This document shows, piece by piece, positions 23,598-30,280 of a DNA stretch of 36,841 nucleotides. The notes under the pieces were generated by a model, which made no database searches, had not been told where the DNA came from, and saw only the letters and a program-made list of their open reading frames with translations. Origin of the DNA: Oceanicaulis sp. (GTDB lineage: Bacteria > Pseudomonadota > Alphaproteobacteria > Caulobacterales > Maricaulaceae); contig JAFIEB010000014.1 of NCBI GenBank assembly GCA_020832735.1, positions 1 through 36,841 of the forward strand. Reading direction: 5' to 3'. Within the stretch, counting starts at the first letter, position 1; every line of letters begins with the position of its first letter. Both the position numbers and the translations under genes were made by a program.

Positions 23598-24866
23598 TTA
23601 ACTCTCAGGTTGATGAATGATCGCCCCTTCCACGACCGTGATCAAGACCTTTCCGGTCAGGCGGCGCTGGTCGAAAGCGCTGGACGCGCTGCAGACGCGA
23701 TGGCGCGGGGCGTGGATCACAGGGGCGTCGGGATCGAAGACAATCAGATCGGCCGGCGCGCCCGGCGCAAGGCGCCCCTGATCAAGTCCGAACAGATCGG
23801 CGGGACCGGCCGTGACCGGCCACAGCGCCTCGATCAGGCTGAGCCGGCCTTCGGCGGCCAGGCTGAGAAGGGCGGGCAGCAGGGCTTCCAGATTGGCTGA
23901 TCCGGGCTGGGCCTCGGGGAAGGGGTGCGCCTTGGCCTCGCCGGTGCAGGCGCGGTGATCGGACACCACGGCGCTGATGGCGCCTGCTTGAAACGCGCGG
24001 ATCAGGGCCAGGCGGTCCTCCTCGCTGCGCAAGGGCGGCTCCAGACGGTAGCGGGCGTCAAATCCGCCCGTGTCCATCTCGTTGAACATGAGGTGGGTGA
24101 CCGGAACGGTGGCGGCCATGTCGAGATCGCGCGCCAGCGCCGATTCCAGCGCGCGCAGCGCCATGGCGGTGGTGATCCGGTCGAGCAGGATGCGCGCGCC
24201 GGTCAGTTCAGCCAGCACCGCCGCACGCTCAACCGCCAGGCGTTCGCCTGCCGCGGGCCGGGCGGGCAGGCCCATGCGCATGGACAGATCGCTTTCGGTG
24301 GCGCAGGTCCCGCGCGCCAGCGCAGCGTCCTCGCAGGTCAGCGCCGTCCAGGCGTCGAAGCCTCCGGCATAGGCCAGCGCCCGGCGCACCAGGCGGGTGT
24401 CAGGCTCCGGCCGTCCGCCATCACCGACATAGGCGGCGCCCGCGCGCAGCATCTGGCCGATCTCGCCCATCTCGCCGTCACCGTCGATGGCCAGTCCGGC
24501 GGGTATCAGGCGCACCGGGCTGGTCAGCGCGGCCGCGTCCACCGGCGCGAAATGCTCAGGCCGGGTGAAACCCGCGCCGCTGTCAGGCGCCAGGATCAGC
24601 GTGCCGATCCCGCCCGCCGCGGCTGCGCGCGCTGCAGCGTCAATGCCGCCCGCGCCGGAGCTGGCCGGATTGACCCTGCAACGCCCGTCAATGAGGGCAG
24701 GCGCCAGCACGGCGCCGTCCAGATCAATGACGCGGTCTCCCGGCTCGGGTTCGATATGGGCCGCGATTTCTGCGATCACGCCGCCGCGCACGCGCAGATC
24801 ACCGGTATCGTCATGCCGGGTGGCCGGGTCGATCAGGCGCGCGCCCCTGAACAGGAGCGTGCTCAT
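23598..24866 (-). CDS. pyrC: Catalytically inactive dihydroorotase homologue (PyrC' / PyrX)
   Basis: This 422-residue protein has the cyclic-amidohydrolase fold of dihydroorotase (RGARLIDPATRHDDTGDLRV, APALIDG, VTHLMFNEMD, AVVSDHRACTGEAKAHPF, LAPGAPADLIVFDP). The metal site is broken. The normal D-x-H-x-H motif reads Asp60-Gly-Arg62-Cys-Arg64, and the usual histidine of the HCED motif is Thr177. It therefore should not bind zinc or catalyse. In Pseudomonas and relatives such dead homologues act as structural partners of aspartate transcarbamoylase. The overlap of its ATG with the pyrB stop fits that role. A genuine dihydroorotase should be encoded elsewhere in the genome. Confidence 0.9.
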   Translation of the reverse strand: MSTLLFRGARLIDPATRHDDTGDLRVRGGVIAEIAAHIEPEPGDRVIDLDGAVLAPALIDGRCRVNPASSGAGGIDAAARAAAAGGIGTLILAPDSGAGFTRPEHFAPVDAAALTSPVRLIPAGLAIDGDGEMGEIGQMLRAGAAYVGDGGRPEPDTRLVRRALAYAGGFDAWTALTCEDAALARGTCATESDLSMRMGLPARPAAGERLAVERAAVLAELTGARILLDRITTAMALRALESALARDLDMAATVPVTHLMFNEMDTGGFDARYRLEPPLRSEEDRLALIRAFQAGAISAVVSDHRACTGEAKAHPFPEAQPGSANLEALLPALLSLAAEGRLSLIEALWPVTAGPADLFGLDQGRLAPGAPADLIVFDPDAPVIHAPRHRVCSASSAFDQRRLTGKVLITVVEGAIIHQPES

Positions 24867-25846
24867 GACGCGTCTCCCGTCTCGTCGTCATAGCGCTGGT
24901 TGGGCGAGGCGGCGCTGATCAGTTCCAGCACCGCCATGCGCACGGCCACACCGGCCTCGACCTGCTCCAGGATCACGGCCCGCTCGCGGTCATCGGCCAG
25001 GGCGCCGTCAATCTCCACGCCCCGGTTCATCGGGCCTGGGTGCATCACCAGACAGCCTGGCGCGGCCTGGTCGAGGCGGGCGTGATCGAGCCCGTAGAGC
25101 GCGCGGTATTCCCGGTCGGACGGGATCAGCCCGCCGCTCATGCGCTCGCGCTGGATGCGCAGCGCCATGACCGCGTCACAGCCCTCCAGCGCGTCATCAA
25201 GATCATGAAACACCTGAACGCCCCAGCGGTCAGCGTCCTCGGGCAATAATGTCGCCGGCGCGCACAGGCGCACATCGGCGTGCAGCATGTTGAGAAGCGC
25301 CACATTGGAGCGCGCCACCCGTGAATGCAGGATGTCGCCCAAGATCAGAATGCGCCGCCCGCCCACTTCGCCCCAGCGGCGCGTCAGGGTGAAGGCGTCC
25401 AGCAAGGCCTGGGTGGGATGTTCGTGCGCGCCATCGCCGGCATTGACCGTGGACACGCCGGTGACGCGCTCAAAGTAAGCCGCCGCGCCCGCGGCGCTGT
25501 GGCGCACGACCTGAATGTCCGGACGCATGGCGGCCAGCGTCAGGGCGGTGTCCTCCAGGCTCTCGCCCTTGGAGATGGAGGCGCTGCCGGCGGAGAAGTT
25601 GATCACGTGCGCGCCCAGGCGCTTGGCGGCGATCTCGAAACTGGCCAGCGTGCGGGTGGAGTTTTCGAAAAACAGATTGATCAGCGTGGCGCCGTCCAGC
25701 GTGCGTTCGGCGCGCACGCCCGCGCGGTTGTTCTCGAAATGGACGCCGGCGCGCTCGAATATCATGCGCACGTCGAGCGGATTGAGATCGCCGATGGACA
25801 CCAGGCTGGCGTGGGGAAAGTCGTAACTGAAACCGGTCCGGCTCAT
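24863..25846 (-). CDS. pyrB: Aspartate carbamoyltransferase catalytic subunit (PyrB)
   Basis: PyrB joins carbamoyl phosphate and aspartate in the first committed step of pyrimidine synthesis. Carbamoyl-phosphate residues are in FFENSTRTLASFE (Ser63-Thr66). Other motifs are INFSAGSASISKGESLEDT, NAGDGAHEHPTQALLDAFT, LILGDILHSRVARSN, MALRIQRERM and VMHPGPMNRGVEI. I chose ATG 25846 (327 residues, MSRTGFSYDF), which has GAGGG upstream. Longer in-frame starts at 25864 and 25900 are unlikely, because the latter lies inside the proposed -35 box. No pyrI regulatory gene is seen; the dead dihydroorotase follows instead. Confidence 0.96.
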   Translation of the reverse strand: MSRTGFSYDFPHASLVSIGDLNPLDVRMIFERAGVHFENNRAGVRAERTLDGATLINLFFENSTRTLASFEIAAKRLGAHVINFSAGSASISKGESLEDTALTLAAMRPDIQVVRHSAAGAAAYFERVTGVSTVNAGDGAHEHPTQALLDAFTLTRRWGEVGGRRILILGDILHSRVARSNVALLNMLHADVRLCAPATLLPEDADRWGVQVFHDLDDALEGCDAVMALRIQRERMSGGLIPSDREYRALYGLDHARLDQAAPGCLVMHPGPMNRGVEIDGALADDRERAVILEQVEAGVAVRMAVLELISAASPNQRYDDETGDAS

Positions 25847-25871
25847 GGGCCCTCGCGCATGCATCCGGCGC

Positions 25872-25900
25872 GGTATAGGCGTGTGCGGGCCGGGCGGCAA
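25872..25900 (-). promoter_or_regulatory. Candidate promoter of the pyrB operon
   Basis: On the minus strand TTGCCG (25900-25895), 17 bases, then TATACC (25877-25872). Transcription would begin near 25865, leaving a leader of about 20 bases to the ATG at 25846. Such a short leader leaves no room for an attenuator. Confidence 0.5.
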
Positions 25901-25934
25901 GACAGAGCTCCGCCGGAGCGGGGCGGGGCGCTTC

Positions 25935-25962
25935 CATTTGGTTTCAAATGTAACTAATTTAC
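25935..25962. promoter_or_regulatory. Palindromic AT-rich element upstream of hmgA (candidate operator)
   Basis: In a very GC-rich neighbourhood this patch holds two inverted repeats sharing one base. CATTTG, GTTT, CAAATG (25935-25950) is perfect over six bases. GTAA, five bases, TTAC (25950-25962) is perfect over four. A TAATTT box at 25955-25960 could be a -10 element for hmgA. The position, 32 bases before the hmgA start and between divergent genes, suits an operator for a regulator of aromatic catabolism, for example a MarR or IclR protein. The regulator is not in the window. Confidence 0.45.
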
Positions 25963-25993
25963 GCGCACAGACCGCTGCACGGGAGATCCCCTC

Positions 25994-27124
25994 ATGGCCC
26001 GCAAATGGATTTACGCCTCACGCACCGAAGGCACGGCCTCGCGCCAGGCCCATGCCGACATGCCGGAGGGCACCTATGAGCGCGAAATGAGCAAGGAGGG
26101 GTTTTTCGGCCCCGCCGCCTTCCTGCACCACAAGCGCCCGCCCCCCGGCTGGAGCAATTTTGAAGGCCCGCTCAAACCCCACGCCTTTGATCTCAACAGG
26201 CTGAACGCCGCCGAGGCCTCGCCCTGGGCGTCGTCGCAGGTGCTGTATAACGCCGCGTGCGAGGTCCGGTTCTGGAAGCTGGATCAGGCCATGCCGGCCC
26301 TGGCGCGCAATGGCGACGGGGACCAGATTCTGTTCATCCACCGCGGCGAAGGCGCGCTGTTCTGCGATTTCGGCCATCTGACGTTCGAGGCGGGCGATTA
26401 CATCGTGTTGCCGCGCGGGACCATGTGGCGCCTGGCGCCGTCAGGGCCTGCCGAAATCCTGATGATCGAGGCGACCAACAGCCATTACACCCTGCCGGAC
26501 AAGGGCCTGGTGGGGCCCCATGCGATCTTTGACCCGGCCATGTTCGACGTGCCCGCCATGGACGAGGCGTTCCGCGCCCAGCAGGCGGACGCCGACCATG
26601 AATGGCGCGTGGAGGTGAAGAAGCGCGGCCAGGTGAGCGTGATCACCTATCCCTACAACCCGCTCGACGCGGTGGGCTGGCATGGCGAGCTGCACCCGGT
26701 GCGCATCAATGTGCGCCATATCCGCCCGCTGATGAGCCATCGCTATCACGTGCCGCCCAGCGCCCACACGACCTTCCTGTCCGACCGGTTCGTGGTGTGC
26801 ACGTTTGCGCCGCGCCCGTTCGAGACCGATCCGGGCGCGCTGAAAGTGCCGTTTTTCCACAATAATGACGATTATGACGAGGTATTGTTCTATCACGCGG
26901 GCGATTTCTTCAGCCGCGACAATATCGATGCGGGCATGATGACCTTCCATCCGTCGGGCTTCACCCACGGGCCGCATCCCAAGGCATTGAAAAACATGCT
27001 CAGCCAGTCCAAACCGGCCACGGACGAGTATGCGGTGATGATCGACACCCGCGACCCGCTCAATGTGGGCGAGGGCGCGGCGGCGGTTGAGAATCCCGAT
27101 TATGTCAATTCGTGGAAGGGGTAG
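25994..27124 (+). CDS. hmgA: Homogentisate 1,2-dioxygenase (short bacterial form)
   Basis: This iron enzyme opens the ring of homogentisate to maleylacetoacetate in tyrosine and phenylalanine breakdown. The 376 residues form two cupin-like halves. Near the C-terminus are SHRYHVPPSAHTTFLSDRF, FFHNNDDYDEVLFYH and FHPSGFTHGPHPKA. His289, Glu296 and His325 are the likely iron ligands by comparison with the human enzyme (His335, Glu341, His371), with one extra residue between the first two. The form is about 70 residues shorter than the animal one, as usual in this bacterial branch. A GGGAG ribosome site precedes the ATG. fahA two genes on supports the pathway. A maleylacetoacetate isomerase gene and hppD are not in the window. 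Confidence 0.9.
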   Translation: MARKWIYASRTEGTASRQAHADMPEGTYEREMSKEGFFGPAAFLHHKRPPPGWSNFEGPLKPHAFDLNRLNAAEASPWASSQVLYNAACEVRFWKLDQAMPALARNGDGDQILFIHRGEGALFCDFGHLTFEAGDYIVLPRGTMWRLAPSGPAEILMIEATNSHYTLPDKGLVGPHAIFDPAMFDVPAMDEAFRAQQADADHEWRVEVKKRGQVSVITYPYNPLDAVGWHGELHPVRINVRHIRPLMSHRYHVPPSAHTTFLSDRFVVCTFAPRPFETDPGALKVPFFHNNDDYDEVLFYHAGDFFSRDNIDAGMMTFHPSGFTHGPHPKALKNMLSQSKPATDEYAVMIDTRDPLNVGEGAAAVENPDYVNSWKG

Positions 27125-27131
27125 GGGCGAT

Positions 27132-27794
27132 TTGATACCGGATCAGCTTAAGAGCGGATACGTTCAGTTCCGCGCCGAACGCTTCGAGCGCAAGCAACGC
27201 ATGTGGCGGCGTCTGGCCGAGGGCCAGTCGCCGCGCGTGCTGGTGATCGGATGCGCCGACAGCCGGGTCGATCCGGCGGCGATTTTCAACGCCGGACCCG
27301 GCGAACTGTTCATTGTGCGCAATGTCGCCAATCTGGTGCCGCCCTACGAGCCGGACGGCGCCCATCACGGCGTCTCGGCGGCGCTGGAATTCGCTGTGAA
27401 GTCGCTCAAAGTCGACCACATTGTGGTTCTGGGCCATCGCCAGTGCGGCGGCGTCCACGCAGCGGCTACAGGGTCAGCGCAGGGCACCCAGTTCATCGAA
27501 CGCTGGCTCGACCCGCTCTTGCCGGCCTGCGCCGAAGCGCGCGAGGCGCTGGGCGAGACCGCCAGCGAAGAAGATCTGTGCGATGATCTGGAGCTGCGCT
27601 CGGTGCGCCATTCCCTCAAACGCCTGGTCGGCTTTCCCTTTGTGGCCGAGGCTGTGGAGGCGGGCCATGTTTGCCTGCACGGCGCCCGTTTCGGGATCGC
27701 CGACGGCGTGCTGGAATGGATGGACGCGGACGGCGTGTTCCGTCCTGTGAGCGTTGATGATGCGGACCTGATCCGCGCGGAGGAAAACCCATGA
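27132..27794 (+). CDS. Beta-class carbonic anhydrase
   Basis: This zinc enzyme interconverts carbon dioxide and bicarbonate. The ligands are complete: Cys41 and Asp43 in VIGCADSRVDP, then His102 and Cys105 in VVLGHRQCGG. Arg45 pairs with Asp43, so a normal active site is expected. Other family segments are GYVQFRAERF, FNAGPGELFIVRNVANLVPP and HHGVSAALEFAV. The start is taken as TTG 27132, eight bases after the hmgA stop, with an AGGGG ribosome site. Longer frames run inside hmgA. The stop overlaps the fahA ATG, so it belongs to the hmgA-fahA operon. That is an unusual place for a carbonic anhydrase gene. Confidence 0.92.
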   Translation: MIPDQLKSGYVQFRAERFERKQRMWRRLAEGQSPRVLVIGCADSRVDPAAIFNAGPGELFIVRNVANLVPPYEPDGAHHGVSAALEFAVKSLKVDHIVVLGHRQCGGVHAAATGSAQGTQFIERWLDPLLPACAEAREALGETASEEDLCDDLELRSVRHSLKRLVGFPFVAEAVEAGHVCLHGARFGIADGVLEWMDADGVFRPVSVDDADLIRAEENP

Positions 27795-28804
27795 AACTCG
27801 CCAGTCTGAAGTCGAACGGCCGGGACGGACGCCTGGTGGTGGTGTCTCATGATCTCAACTGGTGCGCCGATGCGCGCCATATTGCGCCGACCCTGCAGGC
27901 GGCGCTGGATGACTGGACGCGGACCGAACCGGCCCTGCGCACGCTGGCGGAAGAGCTGGAGCGCGAAACCATACCGCGCGAGCGCTTCCATGAGCGCGAG
28001 GCGCTCTCGCCCCTGCCGCGCGCCTTTCAGTGGGCGGACGGCTCGGCCTACGTCAATCATGTGGAGCTGGTACGCAAGGCGCGCGGGGCGGAGCTGCCCG
28101 ACAGCTTCTGGACCGACCCGCTGATGTATCAGGGCGGATCGGACGCCTTCCTGGCGCCGCGTGAGGATATCCCGCTGGGCGATGACAGCTGGGGTCTCGA
28201 TTTCGAGGCTGAAGTCGCCGTGGTCACCGGCGATGCGCCGCAAGGGTGCTCGGTGGAGGAGGCGGCGCGCGCCATCCGCCTGATCATGATCCTCAATGAT
28301 GTCAGCTTGCGCGGCCTGATCCCGGGCGAGCTGGCCAAGGGCTTCGGCTTCTTCCAGTCCAAGCCGCCCACGGCGTTCTCGCCCGTGGCGGTCACGCCTG
28401 ACGAGCTGGGCGAGGCCTGGGACGGGCGCAAACTGCATCTGCCGCTGCGCTCCTGGCTCAATGGCGAGCTGTTCGGCGAACCCGACTGCCAGGTCGACAT
28501 GACCTTTGATTTTGCTCAGCTGGTCGCGCATGTGGCCAAGACCCGCCCGCTCACGGCCGGCACGATCGTGGGGTCGGGCACTGTCTCCAACAAGCTGGAC
28601 GACGGTCCGGGCAAGCCGGTCAGCGAAGGCGGGAAGGGGTATTCGTGCATCGCCGAGATTCGCATGATCGAGACGATCTATGACGGCGCGCCGAAAACGC
28701 GCTTCATGATCCCTGGCGATCAGGTGCGTATCGAGATGCAGGATGCGAAGGGCAAGTCGATCTTCGGCGCGATCGAGCAGCGCGTGGTGCGCTACGAGCG
28801 CTAA
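27791..28804 (+). CDS. fahA: Fumarylacetoacetase (fumarylacetoacetate hydrolase family)
   Basis: The enzyme cleaves fumarylacetoacetate to fumarate and acetoacetate, the last step of homogentisate breakdown. The 337 residues show the FAH fold: FQWADGSAYVNHVELVRKARG near 80-100, then MYQGGSDAFLAP, WGLDFEAEVAVVTGD with metal-binding acids, LIMILNDVSLRGLIPGEL, GFGFFQSKPPTAFSPVAVTPDEL and GTIVGSGTVSNK. It is the bacterial one-domain form rather than the longer animal enzyme. It overlaps the carbonic anhydrase by ATGA and converges on bfd with four bases between stops. Context with hmgA makes fumarylacetoacetate the likely substrate. Confidence 0.9.
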   Translation: MKLASLKSNGRDGRLVVVSHDLNWCADARHIAPTLQAALDDWTRTEPALRTLAEELERETIPRERFHEREALSPLPRAFQWADGSAYVNHVELVRKARGAELPDSFWTDPLMYQGGSDAFLAPREDIPLGDDSWGLDFEAEVAVVTGDAPQGCSVEEAARAIRLIMILNDVSLRGLIPGELAKGFGFFQSKPPTAFSPVAVTPDELGEAWDGRKLHLPLRSWLNGELFGEPDCQVDMTFDFAQLVAHVAKTRPLTAGTIVGSGTVSNKLDDGPGKPVSEGGKGYSCIAEIRMIETIYDGAPKTRFMIPGDQVRIEMQDAKGKSIFGAIEQRVVRYER

Positions 28805-28808
28805 ATCG

Positions 28809-29000
28809 CTATTCGGCCGGAACCATGTGGGCGGGCGCGGCGCCGCTGGCGGCGATCATGCGCGCCGCCTCTTCAAGGCAGCGCCCGCAGCGCGGTTTTG
28901 CCCCGCACGCCTTGAACGCAGACGCCGCATCGCGCGCGCCGTTTTCGGCGGCGGCCTTGAAGTCGCGGCATCTCAGGGCGTTGCAAAGGCAGACATACAT
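28809..29000 (-). CDS. bfd: Bacterioferritin-associated ferredoxin (Bfd)
   Basis: Bfd is a small [2Fe-2S] protein that reduces and releases iron stored in bacterioferritin when iron is short. The 63 residues carry the Bfd motif Cys4-x-Cys6, 31 residues, Cys38-x2-Cys41, with an extra Cys32 as in CGAKPRCGRC. I chose ATG 29000 (MYVCLCNALR), preceded by AAGG, which is the family start. An upstream in-frame start at 29051 would add 17 unrelated residues. The promoter region holds two Fur-like palindromes. bfr itself is not in the window. Confidence 0.92.
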   Translation of the reverse strand: MYVCLCNALRCRDFKAAAENGARDAASAFKACGAKPRCGRCLEEAARMIAASGAAPAHMVPAE

Positions 29001-29047
29001 GAGCGAGACCTTGTCTGGCCGGGGCTGCTGACCGCAGCCTTGCAGCC

Positions 29048-29060
29048 GCAAATCATTTGC
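29048..29060. promoter_or_regulatory. Fur-like palindrome 1 upstream of bfd
   Basis: GCAAAT, one base, ATTTGC is a perfect 13-base palindrome with the AATCATT core seen in many Fur boxes. It lies at or just after the predicted transcription start of bfd. The centre is 33 bases from that of the second palindrome, about three helical turns. Confidence 0.5.
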
Positions 29061-29066
29061 AAACGC

Positions 29067-29095
29067 ATAAAGCCCTGTTTGCGAATGATTGTCAA
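29067..29095 (-). promoter_or_regulatory. Candidate promoter of bfd
   Basis: On the minus strand a perfect TTGACA (29095-29090) is followed by 17 bases and CTTTAT (29072-29067). The start would be near 29060, with a leader of about 60 bases. The -35 box lies inside the second palindrome and the start point lies at the first one, an arrangement expected for repression. Confidence 0.5.
29079..29095. promoter_or_regulatory. Fur-like palindrome 2 over the bfd -35 box
   Basis: TTGCGAATGATTGTCAA is symmetric at six of eight paired positions about the centre at 29087 (TTG..AAT.ATT..CAA). It has the AATGATT core typical of Fur sites. It covers the TTGACA box of the bfd promoter. It could also affect the divergent lactonase gene, whose predicted -35 box begins 31 bases further on. 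Confidence 0.5.
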
Positions 29096-29125
29096 CCGCG
29101 CCCCTGCGCCCCGCTCATTTCTGGT

Positions 29126-29154
29126 TTTTCAGCAGTCGCCAAAGCCGCTAGAGT
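29126..29154 (+). promoter_or_regulatory. Candidate promoter of the paraoxonase-like gene
   Basis: TTTTCA (29126-29131), 17 bases, then TAGAGT (29149-29154). The ATG follows about 45 bases later, after a GGGGGTGAG ribosome site. Four of six bases match in the -10 box. Confidence 0.35.
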
Positions 29155-29201
29155 GAACGCCGTTAACCCGGACAGGCCGGGCGGTGAGGGGGTGAGACGT
29201 C

Positions 29202-30254
29202 ATGCGTTACTGGCTTATCGGACTGGGGCTGATCGCCGCGCTGATCGCGGCGCGCGTGGCCTATATCGTCATTCCTGCATCCGGCGCCCTGACGCCGGTC
29301 AGCGAGATCGGGACCGAAGACTGCCAGCGCGTGCCGGTGGCGCCAGGCACGGAGGATGTGACCATTGATCCGGTCACCGGCCTGGCCTTCGTCTCCGCCC
29401 AGGACCGGCGTGCAGGCGCAATGGCGCAAACCAATGGCATCTATGTGTTTGATCCGGCCGGGCCCGGGCGCGTGCGGCGCGTATCCAACGATACGCCCGC
29501 CGATTTCCGCCCGCACGGCATCAGCCTGTGGCGAGGCGAGGGCGCGGAGGGGTCGGAGCTCGCGCGCCTGTTCGTGATCAGCCATCCCGCCTCCGGCAGC
29601 CAGGTTCTGATCTTCGATATCGCGGACGACGGTTCGCTGACGCATCTCGAAACTGTCACCGATCCCGCCATCCGCTCTCCTAACGACGTGGTCGGGGTGG
29701 GGCCGCGCCAGTTCTACATCACCAACGACACCTATTTCGGCGATATGCCCATGGGCTATCTGGAGGCCTTTCTCGGCCTGCCGCTGGGCAGTGTGGCGTA
29801 TTTCAATGGCGAGACGGCGCGCATCGTCGCTGACGGCTTCATCTACACCAATGGAATCAATGTGAACGCCGCCGGCGACCGTCTCTACGTTGCCGCGTTC
29901 CTGGGGCGTGAGGTCCGGATTTTCGAGCGCAATGCGTCCGATGGCGCGCTGCGCCGGTTGGCCTCACACCGTATGCCCATGGGCGCGGACAATATCGAGA
30001 TCGGTCCCGACGGCGCGCTCTATGTCGGCGGCGGCGTCGATGTCTTCGCCTTCCTCGCCCACGCCGAAGACCCGGACGCGCTGGCGCCCTCCATCGTCAT
30101 GCGCCTCGATCCCGAAACGGGCGAGCGCCGGACCGTGTTCATGAATGACGGGTCACTGATCAATTCGGCCAGCGTGGGCGCGGTCCATGACGGACGCCTG
30201 GCGGTGGGCGCTGTGTTTGACGGCCACGTGCTGCTCTGCCCCTATGCCGGTTAA
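29202..30254 (+). CDS. Paraoxonase (PON)-family lactonase/arylesterase, membrane-anchored or exported
   Basis: This 350-residue six-bladed propeller enzyme resembles animal PON1. An N-terminal hydrophobic segment (3-25) is a signal or anchor, as in PON1. The calcium-site and catalytic residues of PON1 can be placed one by one. Glu51-Asp52 (GTEDVTID), His105 (RPHGIS), His128 (VISHPAS), Asn161-Asp162 (SPNDVV), Asn217 (TNGIN) and Asp263-Asn264 (ADNIEI) correspond to PON1 Glu53-Asp54, His115, His134, Asn168-Asp169, Asn224 and Asp269-Asn270. Cys41 and Cys346 match the PON1 disulfide, so it should act outside the cytoplasm. PON enzymes hydrolyse lactones and aryl esters. A homoserine-lactone or other lactone substrate is an inference. 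It is divergent from bfd and 26 bases before a crotonase-family gene. Confidence 0.85.
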   Translation: MRYWLIGLGLIAALIAARVAYIVIPASGALTPVSEIGTEDCQRVPVAPGTEDVTIDPVTGLAFVSAQDRRAGAMAQTNGIYVFDPAGPGRVRRVSNDTPADFRPHGISLWRGEGAEGSELARLFVISHPASGSQVLIFDIADDGSLTHLETVTDPAIRSPNDVVGVGPRQFYITNDTYFGDMPMGYLEAFLGLPLGSVAYFNGETARIVADGFIYTNGINVNAAGDRLYVAAFLGREVRIFERNASDGALRRLASHRMPMGADNIEIGPDGALYVGGGVDVFAFLAHAEDPDALAPSIVMRLDPETGERRTVFMNDGSLINSASVGAVHDGRLAVGAVFDGHVLLCPYAG

Positions 30255-30280
30255 CCGGCTGTACCAATAAAGGATTTTCC

